Positions 51,056-60,094 of a stretch of 64,000 nucleotides of DNA are shown one piece after another (position 1 is the first letter of the stretch; every line of letters begins with the position of its first letter). The DNA comes from Massilia alkalitolerans DSM 17462 (GTDB lineage: Bacteria > Pseudomonadota > Gammaproteobacteria > Burkholderiales > Burkholderiaceae_D): contig NZ_ATYR01000006.1 of assembly GCF_000427785.1 (NCBI RefSeq), positions 62,001 through 126,000 of the forward strand, in the 5' to 3' direction. The notes below the pieces were generated by a model that had not been told where the DNA came from, did no database searches, and worked only from the letters and a program-made list of their open reading frames with translations. A program made the translations under genes and the position numbers.

Positions 51056-54000
51056 ATGTTCCAGCTACGTTCTTCATTCCGCGACCTGCCCTCCAGGCTC
51101 CGCAAGCTGTATGGCCGTTCGATCCACGGCGCGCTGCTGCTGGTGGCCTTCGGCGGCCTTGCCGTGCCCGCCATGGTCGGCGGCTACTTCATGATCGGCG
51201 TCAAGGAGCACGAGGCGACCGTCCACGTGCTGAACGATGCACTGCAGCGCAATGCCGACATCCTGGCGCTCGGCGTCCAGGAATCATTATGGGACATGAA
51301 TACCGAGGCGGCGCGCGCGCTGGTTGATTCCTTCGTACGCGACCCCACCATCGTGCGCGTCGAAGTGCACGACCTGGCACAGGCCAAATTCATCAAGCGC
51401 GACAGTCCAGTACCTTCAGGTGCGCACTTGTACCGCACCGAGCGCGAAGTGGTAGTGCGCGGCCAGAAGATCGGTCACGTGGTGATCGAGATGAGCGACC
51501 ATCATTTTCAGGACGAGCTGCGCGCCAAGCAACGCAACTATGCGCTGGTGCTGGCGATCCAGCTGGGCGTGTCGCTGCTCCTGATCGCGCTCCTGATCCG
51601 GCGCCGCCTGCTGTCGCCGCTGCGCACCCTCACCGGTTTCTCCGACCGGCTGGCCCGCGGCGATTTCGATACCCCGCTGGCGCTGCCGGTCGACGACGAG
51701 CTGGGGCGCCTGGGCGGCCAGATGGAGCGCATGCGCACGGCGATCGGCCAGCTGTTCGCCGACATCGGCCGGCGCGAGGAGCAGTTCCGGACCATCGTCG
51801 CCCAGGTGCCGGGCGCCGTGTTCCGTGCGCGCCCGGGCGGGCACATCGACTTCGTCAGCGAGGCCATCGAGGAGATATCGGGCTACCCGGCCGAGCGCTT
51901 CATGCTGGCCACCACCGACGACTGGGCCAACATCATCCATCCCGAGGACCGCCGCATGCAGCGCCATGCGGCGAAGGACGCGCTGGCGGCCGGCAGTGCT
52001 TACGAGATCGAATACCGCATCATCGACGCCGGCGGCATCGAGCGCTGGGTGCTCGAGAGCGGCCAGCCGCAGGGCGAGTGGGGCAGCGAGGAATTCCGGG
52101 TCGACGGCATCATCTACGACATCAGCGAGCGCAAGCATGACGAAATGCGCATCGAGGCCCTGCTCACCGAGCAGGGTGCGATCCTGGACAACGTCATGTT
52201 CGGCGTGCTGTTCGTGCGCGAGCGCCGCATCGTCTCGGCCAACCGGCGCGCCGAGGCGCTGTTCGGCTACGGCGAGGCCGAGCTGGCGGGCCGGTCGACC
52301 GAGCTCCTGTTCCCGGGGCGCGCCGAATACGAGCGCCTGTGGCTGGAACAGTATCCGAAGATCGCGGGCGGTCTGGATGCCGGCGAGGAGATCCAGTTCC
52401 GGCGCCGCGACGGTAGCAGCTTCTGGCTCCTGGTGAGCGGCTGCGCGCTGGACAGCGCGCGCCCGAACGAGGGCAGCATCTGGGTGTTCGCCGACATCAC
52501 CGAGCGCAAGCAGGCCGAGGAAAAGCTGCGCCTGTCAGCCACGGTGCTCGAGCACATCGCCGATGCCGTCACGGTGCTCGACGTGCACGGCCGCATCCGC
52601 GCCATCAATCCCGCCTTCACCCAGATCACCGGCTACACGGAAATGGAAGCGCTCGGCCAGCAATCGAGCCTGACGCGCCCCGGCGGCGACGACGAGCCGT
52701 TCTACCGGCAGATGTGGCAGGACCTGCTGGAGGCCGGCTTCTGGCGCGGCGAGCGCTGGGAGAAGCGCAAGAACGGCGAGGCCTACCTGGAGTGGCTGAC
52801 GGTATCGAGCGTGCGCGACGACGATGACCAGGTCACGCACTACGTCTGCGTGTTCAGCGACATCACCGAGGTCAAGGAGTCGCAGGACAAGCTCGACCAC
52901 CTGGCCCACCACGATCCGCTCACCGCGCTGCCGAACCGGCTGCTGTTCCACGACCGCCTGCAGCATGCGATGGTCCGCTGCGCGCGCGCAGGCCAGCAGC
53001 TGGCGGTGCTGTTCATCGACCTGGACCGCTTCAAGAACGTCAACGACACCCTCGGCCACCACGTGGGCGACCTGCTCCTCAAGCAGGTCGCCGGGCAGCT
53101 GACCGCCTGCCTGCGCGAGGGCGATACGCTGGCGCGCCTGGGCGGCGACGAATTCATCGTGCTGCTGGAAGACGTCGGCGGTCCAGGCGCCGCCCACGTG
53201 GCCGAGAAGCTGATGGCCCTGTTCGAGCAGCCGCTCACCGTGTCGGGCTACGAACTGTTCGTCACCGGCAGCGTCGGCATCAGCCTGTTCCCGCAGGATG
53301 CGACCGACCTGAACATGTTGATCCGCAACGCCGATGTCGCCATGTACCAGGCCAAGGCGCGCGGCCGCAACGGCTACCAGTTCTACGCGCCCTCGATGAG
53401 CGGCGAGGGCGCCATGCGCCTGCGCCTGGAGTCGCTGCTGCGCCGCGCGATCGAGAAGGGCGAGATCTTCCTCGAGTACCAGCCCCAGGTCGAGATCGAC
53501 ACCGGGCGCCTGGTCGGCGTCGAAGCCCTGGTGCGCTGGGACAGCCCGGAACTGGGCAGGGTGGCGCCGGTGCGCTTCATCCCGGTGGCCGAGGACACCG
53601 GCTTCATCAGCCAGCTGGGCCAGTGGGTGCTGGCCGAGGCCTGTTCCCAGATGCGGCGCTGGGACCGGGCCGGCCTGTCGGTGCCGAAGATGGCGGTCAA
53701 CCTGTCGGTGCGCCAGTTCGAGCGCGGCAGCATCGCGCCGGTGGTGGCCGCGGTGCTGCAGGAAACCGGCCTGGCAGCGGCACGGCTGCAGCTGGAGGTG
53801 ACCGAGTCGGTCATCATGAACACGTCCGACGCGCTGCAGCACATCAACGACCTGCGTGCGGTCGGCGTCGGGCTGGCGATCGACGATTTCGGCACCGGCT
53901 ATTCCTCGCTGGCCTACCTGAGCCAGCTGCCGGTGCAGACCCTGAAGATCGACCGCAGCTTCATCCAGGACATCCTGGTCGACGCCAACGACGAGGCGAT

Positions 54001-54238
54001 CGCGGTGGCCGTCATCCAGCTCGGCAAGAGCCTGAACCTGTCGGTAGTGGCCGAGGGCGTGGAAAACGAAGAACAGGCCGCCTTCCTGCTGCGGCACGGC
54101 TGCCGCCAGGCCCAGGGCTACCTCTACAGCCGGCCGGTCGCGGCTGGCGATATACTGTCGCGCTGGGGGCGGACACAAGCACATGGACACGATCGATCGA
54201 ACCAAGAAGCCGGCGCAGCCGAAGGAAGCGACGCCTGA
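51056..54238 (+). CDS. Membrane PAS-PAS-PAS-GGDEF-EAL c-di-GMP turnover protein
   Basis: A 1060-residue signalling protein. TM1 (about 25-47), a periplasmic sensor (about 50-160) and TM2 (about 163-181) lead into HAMP (about 182-235). Three PAS domains (about 245-360, 370-485, 490-615) with ERK-type joins follow, then GGDEF (about 620-780) and EAL (about 800-1045). GGDEF is intact (GGDEF at 696-700) and its I-site is REGD. The EAL core (VEALVRW, Glu823; LAIDDFGTGYSSLAYLSQ) is intact too, so both activities are possible. Its last 56 bases overlap the start of the molybdenum hydroxylase gene, so the two are likely linked in expression. Confidence 0.92.
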   Translation: MFQLRSSFRDLPSRLRKLYGRSIHGALLLVAFGGLAVPAMVGGYFMIGVKEHEATVHVLNDALQRNADILALGVQESLWDMNTEAARALVDSFVRDPTIVRVEVHDLAQAKFIKRDSPVPSGAHLYRTEREVVVRGQKIGHVVIEMSDHHFQDELRAKQRNYALVLAIQLGVSLLLIALLIRRRLLSPLRTLTGFSDRLARGDFDTPLALPVDDELGRLGGQMERMRTAIGQLFADIGRREEQFRTIVAQVPGAVFRARPGGHIDFVSEAIEEISGYPAERFMLATTDDWANIIHPEDRRMQRHAAKDALAAGSAYEIEYRIIDAGGIERWVLESGQPQGEWGSEEFRVDGIIYDISERKHDEMRIEALLTEQGAILDNVMFGVLFVRERRIVSANRRAEALFGYGEAELAGRSTELLFPGRAEYERLWLEQYPKIAGGLDAGEEIQFRRRDGSSFWLLVSGCALDSARPNEGSIWVFADITERKQAEEKLRLSATVLEHIADAVTVLDVHGRIRAINPAFTQITGYTEMEALGQQSSLTRPGGDDEPFYRQMWQDLLEAGFWRGERWEKRKNGEAYLEWLTVSSVRDDDDQVTHYVCVFSDITEVKESQDKLDHLAHHDPLTALPNRLLFHDRLQHAMVRCARAGQQLAVLFIDLDRFKNVNDTLGHHVGDLLLKQVAGQLTACLREGDTLARLGGDEFIVLLEDVGGPGAAHVAEKLMALFEQPLTVSGYELFVTGSVGISLFPQDATDLNMLIRNADVAMYQAKARGRNGYQFYAPSMSGEGAMRLRLESLLRRAIEKGEIFLEYQPQVEIDTGRLVGVEALVRWDSPELGRVAPVRFIPVAEDTGFISQLGQWVLAEACSQMRRWDRAGLSVPKMAVNLSVRQFERGSIAPVVAAVLQETGLAAARLQLEVTESVIMNTSDALQHINDLRAVGVGLAIDDFGTGYSSLAYLSQLPVQTLKIDRSFIQDILVDANDEAIAVAVIQLGKSLNLSVVAEGVENEEQAAFLLRHGCRQAQGYLYSRPVAAGDILSRWGRTQAHGHDRSNQEAGAAEGSDA

Positions 54239-56525
54239 GAAAGGCCGCAAGCCCACACGCGGGCGCCGCCGTTTCCTGCTGGGCGGCCTGCTCGCCGGCG
54301 GCGCCATGCTGGTCGGCTGGGGCGTGCAGCCGCCGCGCCAGCGCCTGCATGCATCGCGCCCGCTGGCGCTGGGCGGCGACACGGTCGGCCTGAACGGCTG
54401 GATCGCCATCGCGCCCGACGGCGCGGTCTCGGTGGTGGTGCCGCGCAGCGAGATGGGGCAGGGCGTGCATACCGCGCTGCCGATGCTGGTGGCCGAGGAG
54501 CTCGACCTGCCCTTGTCCAGCGTGCGCATCGCACAGGCCCCGATCGACAAGATCTTCGCCAACCTCACGGTGCTGCGCGAGAACCTGCCTTTCCACCCCG
54601 ACGACAGCGGCAGCACGCGCCAGGGCGCGCAGTGGCTGATGGCCAAGCTCGGACGCGAGCTGGGCATCATGTTCACCGGCGGCTCGACCAGCGTCAAGGA
54701 TGCCTGGCTGCCGATGCGCGAGGCCGGCGCGGTGGCGCGCGCCATGCTGCTCAAGGCGGCGGCAGAACAGTGGAAGGCGCCGGTCGCACGCCTGCGTACC
54801 GAGGACGGTTTCGTCCTGCATCCCGACGGGCGCCGCGCCGGCTACGGCGCGCTGGCGCCTCATGCGGCGCGGGTCGGCGCCGGCATCGGGGCCGGCGACG
54901 TGCGCCTGAAGGAGCCGCGCGACTTCCGCCTGATCGGCCAGCCCGCGGGGCGCCTGGACAGCCGCGCCAAGGCCGACGGCAGCGCGCGCTTCGGCATCGA
55001 TGCGCGCGTGCCCGGCATGGTGTACGCGGCCGTGAAGATGGCGCCGGTGATCGGCGCCACCCTCACCAAGCACGAAGGCAAGGCGGTGGAGTCCATGCCC
55101 GGCGTGCTGCAGGTGGTGCCGATGCCGGGCCTGATGGACGAACGCAGCGGCCTCGGCGTGGGCGTGGCCGTGGTGGCCACCAGCTGGTGGCAGGCGCACC
55201 AGGCCGTGCAGGCGCTCCCGGTCACGTGGCAGGTCGGCGACAGCAGCAGGCTCTCCAGCGAATCCGTGTTCGAGGACTTCGAGCGCGCCCTCGAGGACGA
55301 AAGCGGCTACGTCTACCATGAGGCGGGCAGCCAGGACGTGGACGGGGTGGCGCTCACGGTGACGGCCGAGTACCGTGCGCCTTATCTCGCGCATGCGGCC
55401 ATGGAGCCGGTCAACTGCACCGCCCAGGTCGAGTACGTCCAGGGGCGCGCCAGGGTGCGCCTGTGGGCCTCGACCCAGGTGCCGAGCATCGCGGTGGACG
55501 TGGCGGCGCGCGTGGCCGGCGTCGAGCGCGAGGACGTGAGCATCGAGGTGCTGCTGCTGGGCGGCGGCTTCGGACGCCGGCTGGAAGCCGACATGGTGGC
55601 GCAGGCGGTGACGGTCGCCATCGCCATGCACGGGAAACCGGTCCAGCTCATCTGGAGCCGGGAGGACGACACCACCCACGACGTCTACCGCCCGGCAGCG
55701 CTGGCGCGCTTCCGCGCCCACCTCGACGCCAGGGGGGAGATCCTGGCCTGGGACAATAAATCCGCCAGCGGCGCCATCGGCCACCAGTACTTCCCGCGCA
55801 ACCTCGGGCTGCCGGGCGTGGGGCCGGACAAGACCACGGCCGAAGGCGAATACGACATGCAGTATGCGATCGCCAACCAGCGCATCGCCCACGTGATCGT
55901 CGACAGTCCTGTGCCGCTCGGCTACTGGCGCTCGGTCGGGCATTCGCACAATGCCTTCTTCAAGGAGGCTTTTCTGGACGAGGTGGGGCATGCCGCGGGG
56001 CGCGACCCGGTCGCATTGCGGCGCGCGCTCCTGCGTGGGCACCCGGGCGCGCTCGCGACCCTGGACGCCGCGGTGGCCAAGGCGGGCCAGCCGGCGGCAG
56101 GGCGCGCGCATGGCGTGGCGCTGCACCGGTCCTTCGGCAGCACGGTGGCCCAGGTGGCCGAGGTCTCGGTCGAAGGCAAGCAGATCCGCGTGCATCGCGT
56201 GGTGTGCGCGATCGACTGCGGCCTGGCGGTGAACCCGAATATCATCGCCCAGCAGGTGGAGTCCGGCGTGCTGTTCGGGCTGTCGGCCGCGCTGCACGGG
56301 GAGATCACGATCAAGGATGGGCGGGTGGAGCAGTCGAATTTCGGCGACTATCCGGTCGTGCGCATGAGCGAGGCGCCGGTGGTGGAAGCCATCGTGATGC
56401 CCAGCATGGCGCATCCGGAAGGCGTGGGCGAGCCGGCGGTGCCGCCGGTCGCGCCGGCGGTGGCGGCGGCTGTGTTCAAGCTGACCGGGCAGCGGCTGCG
56501 CAGCCTGCCGCTGCGTTTATCTTAA
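54183..56525 (+). CDS. Tat-exported molybdopterin hydroxylase large subunit (IorB-like)
   Basis: A 780-residue protein of the xanthine oxidase family, beta-subunit type of isoquinoline 1-oxidoreductase. A Tat signal (RGRRRFLLGGLLAGGAML, about 27-44) shows export as a folded, cofactor-loaded protein. Blocks such as VVPRSEMGQGVHTALPMLVA, AHAAMEPVNCTAQVE, LLGGGFGRRLEADMV and HPEGVGEPAVPPVAPAV (the GxGEP glutamate region) show the Mo-cofactor fold. The small [2Fe-2S] subunit and XdhC-like factor usually beside it are not in the window. The start lies inside the EAL gene; it begins the Tat signal. The substrate is probably an aldehyde or N-heterocycle. Confidence 0.88.
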   Translation: MDTIDRTKKPAQPKEATPEKGRKPTRGRRRFLLGGLLAGGAMLVGWGVQPPRQRLHASRPLALGGDTVGLNGWIAIAPDGAVSVVVPRSEMGQGVHTALPMLVAEELDLPLSSVRIAQAPIDKIFANLTVLRENLPFHPDDSGSTRQGAQWLMAKLGRELGIMFTGGSTSVKDAWLPMREAGAVARAMLLKAAAEQWKAPVARLRTEDGFVLHPDGRRAGYGALAPHAARVGAGIGAGDVRLKEPRDFRLIGQPAGRLDSRAKADGSARFGIDARVPGMVYAAVKMAPVIGATLTKHEGKAVESMPGVLQVVPMPGLMDERSGLGVGVAVVATSWWQAHQAVQALPVTWQVGDSSRLSSESVFEDFERALEDESGYVYHEAGSQDVDGVALTVTAEYRAPYLAHAAMEPVNCTAQVEYVQGRARVRLWASTQVPSIAVDVAARVAGVEREDVSIEVLLLGGGFGRRLEADMVAQAVTVAIAMHGKPVQLIWSREDDTTHDVYRPAALARFRAHLDARGEILAWDNKSASGAIGHQYFPRNLGLPGVGPDKTTAEGEYDMQYAIANQRIAHVIVDSPVPLGYWRSVGHSHNAFFKEAFLDEVGHAAGRDPVALRRALLRGHPGALATLDAAVAKAGQPAAGRAHGVALHRSFGSTVAQVAEVSVEGKQIRVHRVVCAIDCGLAVNPNIIAQQVESGVLFGLSAALHGEITIKDGRVEQSNFGDYPVVRMSEAPVVEAIVMPSMAHPEGVGEPAVPPVAPAVAAAVFKLTGQRLRSLPLRLS

Positions 56526-56945
56526 TTAAGTACCGAGCAGGACCCGCAGGTTGCAGTCGCGCTGCCAGGTGCGGCGTTCCTCGCTGGACGCGGCCAGGCG
56601 CGCCAGTTCTTCCGGCGTGGTCTCGGCCTGGGCCTGCACCAGGCGGTCGGCCACGGCGCCGTCGGGCAGCATGGTGCCGAAGAACGCGACCGTGTCGCCG
56701 CGCTGCACCAGCAGGGTCGGGAAGTTTTCCACGTCGAGGTCGCCCACGATGTCGGCCTGGTCCTCGATGTCGATCCAGACGAAGGTCTTGTCGAGGTGGC
56801 GCAGGGCCAGTTCCTCGAAGGTGGCGCGGTAGGACGAGCAGGTGCCGCACCAGGCGGCGCACAGGCAGGCGACCGTCAGGGCGTCGCCCGCTATCGCGGC
56901 GGCGATGTGCTCGCGGTTGTCGGAATCCAGGGTCAGGCTTTGCAT
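56526..56945 (-). CDS. Thioredoxin-like protein
   Basis: A 139-residue thioredoxin-fold protein with active site WCGTC (Cys33, Cys36) and cis-Pro in NFPTLL. The rest is shorter and less conserved than E. coli thioredoxin; the first 20 residues differ. No signal peptide is seen, so it is cytoplasmic. Thioredoxin reductase is not nearby. Its end meets the end of the molybdenum hydroxylase gene. It probably acts as a disulfide reductase or a redox sensor, target unknown. Confidence 0.85.
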   Translation of the reverse strand: MQSLTLDSDNREHIAAAIAGDALTVACLCAAWCGTCSSYRATFEELALRHLDKTFVWIDIEDQADIVGDLDVENFPTLLVQRGDTVAFFGTMLPDGAVADRLVQAQAETTPEELARLAASSEERRTWQRDCNLRVLLGT

Positions 56946-57036
56946 GAGCCGGATTGTACCGTGTGTTCACGGGGGAATGTGCGCTCCAGGCCCCCGGCCG
57001 TGGCCAGGCCCCCGGCCGAGCAGGTAAAATACCGGC

Positions 57037-57753
57037 ATGTCCACGATTCTCGCCATTGAAACCTCGTCCGAGCTCGCCTCCTGCGCGCTATTGAACGGGG
57101 ACCACGTCATCGCCCGTTCCACCGCCGGCGTGCGCACCCATTCGCAATCGGTCCTGCCGATGGTGCAGGAATTGCTGCGCGAAGCCGGCTTGGGCCTGTC
57201 CGACTGCGACGCGATCGCCTTCGGCGCCGGCCCCGGCTCCTTCACCGGCGTACGCACCGCCTGCGGCGTGGCCCAGGGCCTGGCCTTCGGCGCGAATCTC
57301 CTGGTGTTGCCGCTGGTGACGCTGGAGGCGATGGCCGAAGCCTGCCGCGCCCGTACCGGGGCGAACGAGGTGCTGGCGGTGCTGGACGCGCGCATGGGCG
57401 AAGTCTACTGGGCACAGTACCGGCACGATGCCGCGCGCGGCGCCTGGATCGAGGTCGCCGCGCCGGCGCTGTGCGCCCCGCAAGATCTGGCGCCGCTGCC
57501 GGCCGCGGGCCTGGCCGCCTGCGGCAACGGGTTCTCGGCTTACCCGGAAGCGTTTGCCGGCAAGGCCTTCGCGGAGGGCGCGCTGGACGACATCCTGCCG
57601 CACGCGCGCGAACTGGCGCTGCTGGGCGCACCGGCCCTGGCCGCCGGCCTGGGCGTGCCGCCGGCCCAGGCCCAGCCGCTCTACCTGCGCAACAAGGTGG
57701 CCTACACCAGCGCCGAGCGCCAGGCCATCAATGCCGCGAAGGCCGGGGCATGA
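57037..57753 (+). CDS. tsaB: tRNA threonylcarbamoyladenosine biosynthesis protein TsaB
   Basis: A 238-residue ASKHA-fold protein. It opens with ILAIETSSELASCALL, and has RTHSQSVLPMVQELLREAG and AFGAGPGSFTGVRTA, the classical TsaB motifs. It forms the TsaBDE complex that puts the threonylcarbamoyl group on A37 of ANN-reading tRNAs. It is the first of a coupled run tsaB-rimI-UDG-DUF1853, each start overlapping the previous stop, an order common in Oxalobacteraceae. Confidence 0.95.
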   Translation: MSTILAIETSSELASCALLNGDHVIARSTAGVRTHSQSVLPMVQELLREAGLGLSDCDAIAFGAGPGSFTGVRTACGVAQGLAFGANLLVLPLVTLEAMAEACRARTGANEVLAVLDARMGEVYWAQYRHDAARGAWIEVAAPALCAPQDLAPLPAAGLAACGNGFSAYPEAFAGKAFAEGALDDILPHARELALLGAPALAAGLGVPPAQAQPLYLRNKVAYTSAERQAINAAKAGA

Positions 57754-58220
57754 CGGTCGTGCAAGAGCTCTCCAGCTTGACGTTCGCGCCGATGCTGGCT
57801 GCCGACGTGGACGAGGTGCATGCGCTCGAATGCAGCGTGTTCCCGCATCCCTGGAGCCGCGCCAACTTCAGCGAGTCGCTCGCCAGCGGCTATGACGCCT
57901 GGACCGCGCGCGACGCGCAAGGCCAGCTGGCCGGCTACTACCTGCTCATGTATGCGGTCGACGAGGCCCACCTGCTCGACGTGGCGGTGGCTGCCGGACG
58001 CCAGGGCCGGGGGCTGGGGCGCCACCTGCTGGAGCGGATCGGCGCGCGCGCCCGCGAGCAGGGCATGGCGTCCATCTTGCTCGAGGTGCGCCCGTCCAAC
58101 GAGCGCGCGCTCGCCGTCTACCGCCGCTACGGCTACCGCGAGATCGGCCGCCGCAAGGGCTACTATCCGGCGCACGGCGGGCAGCGCGAGGATGCCATCG
58201 TGATGAGGATCGATTTGTGA
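57750..58220 (+). CDS. rimI: Ribosomal protein bS18-alanine N-acetyltransferase
   Basis: A 156-residue GNAT acetyltransferase. The CoA-binding motif is GRQGRGLGRHLLERI (about 85-99), and LLEVRPSNERALAVYRRYGY near the C-terminus is the RimI signature. It acetylates the N-terminal Ala of S18, and possibly other proteins. The start overlaps the tsaB stop by 4 bases (ATGA). Confidence 0.93.
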   Translation: MTVVQELSSLTFAPMLAADVDEVHALECSVFPHPWSRANFSESLASGYDAWTARDAQGQLAGYYLLMYAVDEAHLLDVAVAAGRQGRGLGRHLLERIGARAREQGMASILLEVRPSNERALAVYRRYGYREIGRRKGYYPAHGGQREDAIVMRIDL

Positions 58221-59107
58221 ACCGCGCAGTGAAGCACATCGGTGACCGCGACGCGGCCTTCCTGGCCGAGATGGGCATCGGCCCGCTCTGGAGTTTGCGC
58301 GCCGCGCCGGAGGCGCCGGTAGAAGCGGCGCCGCAAGCCGAGCCGGAACCCGCGCCGGCCGTGCTGGCGCAAGCTGCGCCGTCGGCGCCGGCGCCGGCCC
58401 AGCCCTTGGCGCCGCCCCCGATGCCGCGCCAGGTCGCCGAACCGGCGGCCCGCCAGGCATGGACGCCGCCGCCGCGTGAGGACAGCGCCTGGGGCGTCGA
58501 GCCCGAACCGGAACGCCTTGACGTCTCCAGCATGGACTGGACCGCCCTGCGCCAGGCCGTCGCCAGTTGCCGCCATTGCAGCGCCTGCAGCGAAGGCCGC
58601 AAGCCGGTGTTTGGCGCCGGCGCGCGCCAGGCGCGCTGGCTGGTCGCCGCCGGCACCGCCAGCGCGGCGGACGAAAAGGCCGGCCAGCCGCTGACCGGCG
58701 AGCCGGGCAAGCTGCTCGACAACATGCTGGCGGCGGTCGGCATGTCGCGCGAGGCCGATGTCTATGTGACTCCGCTGGTGAAATGCCGTCCCGCCAACGC
58801 CAAGGGCGGCGACCGCGCCCCGACCCCGGAAGAAGTGGCGGCCTGCCGCCCCTTCCTGGAGCGCGAGCGCGAACTGACGGGGGCCGGCCTGGTGCTGACC
58901 CTGGGCCAGGTGGCCATCGACGGCCTGCTCGGCAAGCCGCTTTCCGAACCGCTGGCCGGTTCGCGCGGCAAGGTCCACCGGCTCGGCGAGGTGCCTCTGG
59001 TGGCGACCCTGCATCCGGGCGAACTGCTGCGGCGCGGGGCCGACAAGGCGCTGGCCTGGGCGGACCTGTGCCGGGCCAGGGCGGCAGCAGATGGACGCGC
59101 CGGCTGA
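58217..59107 (+). CDS. Family 4-like uracil-DNA glycosylase with altered motif A
   Basis: A 296-residue protein with a long Pro/Ala-rich N-terminus (30-100) and a UDG fold (about 105-290). Fe-S cysteines are at 118, 121 (CRHC), 190 (VKCRP) and 210 (ACRPF), and HPGELLRR is the C-terminal motif. However, motif A, usually GEAPG-xx-E, reads GTASAADE (146-153), losing the catalytic Glu and the Pro. Removal of uracil may therefore be weak or lost. The GTG start overlaps the rimI stop (GTGA). It is part of the conserved run. Confidence 0.82.
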   Translation: MNRAVKHIGDRDAAFLAEMGIGPLWSLRAAPEAPVEAAPQAEPEPAPAVLAQAAPSAPAPAQPLAPPPMPRQVAEPAARQAWTPPPREDSAWGVEPEPERLDVSSMDWTALRQAVASCRHCSACSEGRKPVFGAGARQARWLVAAGTASAADEKAGQPLTGEPGKLLDNMLAAVGMSREADVYVTPLVKCRPANAKGGDRAPTPEEVAACRPFLERERELTGAGLVLTLGQVAIDGLLGKPLSEPLAGSRGKVHRLGEVPLVATLHPGELLRRGADKALAWADLCRARAAADGRAG

Positions 59108-60044
59108 CACCTACCAGCAAGGCTTCCACCGCCGCTGGGGCCACCTGCGGCGCGCCCGGGTGCGGGCGCTGGCCTGGCTGCTCGACGCGCCCGACCTGCT
59201 CGATGCGAACGATCCGCAGTGGGCCGGCCGCATCGCCACCGTCGGACCGGTAGGGCCGGATGTCGCCGACTGGCTCAAACGCCTCGACTACGATCCCACC
59301 TTGCTCGACGAAGCGCTGGGCGCGAAGATGCATACGCGCCTCGGCCTGTATGCCGAAAAGCTGATGGCCTTCTATTTCGAGCAGCATGGACGCCTGGTCG
59401 CCCACGGCCTGCAGGTGCGCGCCAGCCGCAACGACACCATCGGCGAATTCGACTTCCTGCTGGAAGACGGGCCGGATGCGGTCGAGCACATCGAGTTCGC
59501 GACGAAATTTTATCTATTGGATGGGGAAGGGGGGCAGCAATTCGATGCCCTGGTCGGCCCCAACCTGGCCGACAGCCTGGGCCTCAAGATGCGCAAGGTC
59601 TTCGAGCGCCAGCTCAGCCTGGGCGGGCATCCGGCTGCGCAGGCCCTGCTGCCGCGGCCGGTGTCGCGGGCGCGTGCGCTGGTCAAGGGCTGGCTGTTCT
59701 ATCCGTCCGGTTCCTGGCCCGCGATGCGCGGGATCGCCGCCGGCCACTGCCGCGGCTTCTGGTGCGCGCTGGACGAGATCGAGGGCCTGGCCGGGGAGGA
59801 ATTCCTGATGCTGCCGCGCCTGCAGTGGCTGGCGCCGTTTCGCGCCGCCTCGGCCACCTGGATGCTGAACCGCGCCCAACTGCATGCCGAGCTGTCGGCC
59901 CAGTTCGAGACCTCGTCCACGCCGGTGCTGGTCGCGGCGGTGCGCCATACGCCGGGGCAGATCGAGGAGATCGAGCGCGGCTTCATCGTGCCGAACGACT
60001 GGCGCGAACGCGCCGCGGCGCGCAGGATGGTGAAGACGGTTTAG
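59091..60044 (+). CDS. DUF1853 family protein
   Basis: A 317-residue protein of unknown function. GLYAEKLMAFYFEQH, LQVRASRNDTIGEFDFLLED and HIEFATKFYLLD recall a PD-(D/E)xK nuclease-like core (E...D-x-E-x-K), which is why the family is sometimes suspected to be nuclease-like. There is no TM segment and no signal peptide. The start overlaps the glycosylase gene by 17 bases, so a DNA-repair link is possible but inferred. The start ATG has GGGCGG upstream and no better alternative. Confidence 0.82.
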   Translation: MDAPADTYQQGFHRRWGHLRRARVRALAWLLDAPDLLDANDPQWAGRIATVGPVGPDVADWLKRLDYDPTLLDEALGAKMHTRLGLYAEKLMAFYFEQHGRLVAHGLQVRASRNDTIGEFDFLLEDGPDAVEHIEFATKFYLLDGEGGQQFDALVGPNLADSLGLKMRKVFERQLSLGGHPAAQALLPRPVSRARALVKGWLFYPSGSWPAMRGIAAGHCRGFWCALDEIEGLAGEEFLMLPRLQWLAPFRAASATWMLNRAQLHAELSAQFETSSTPVLVAAVRHTPGQIEEIERGFIVPNDWRERAAARRMVKTV

Positions 60045-60094
60045 CGGTGATACGTATCACATATGCTTTAGTGCTCTGTGATACGTAGGATGAA

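Noticed and set aside
54012-56414. 800-codon minus-strand open frame opposite the molybdenum hydroxylase
   Set aside because: His/Arg/Gly-rich shadow frame without motifs.
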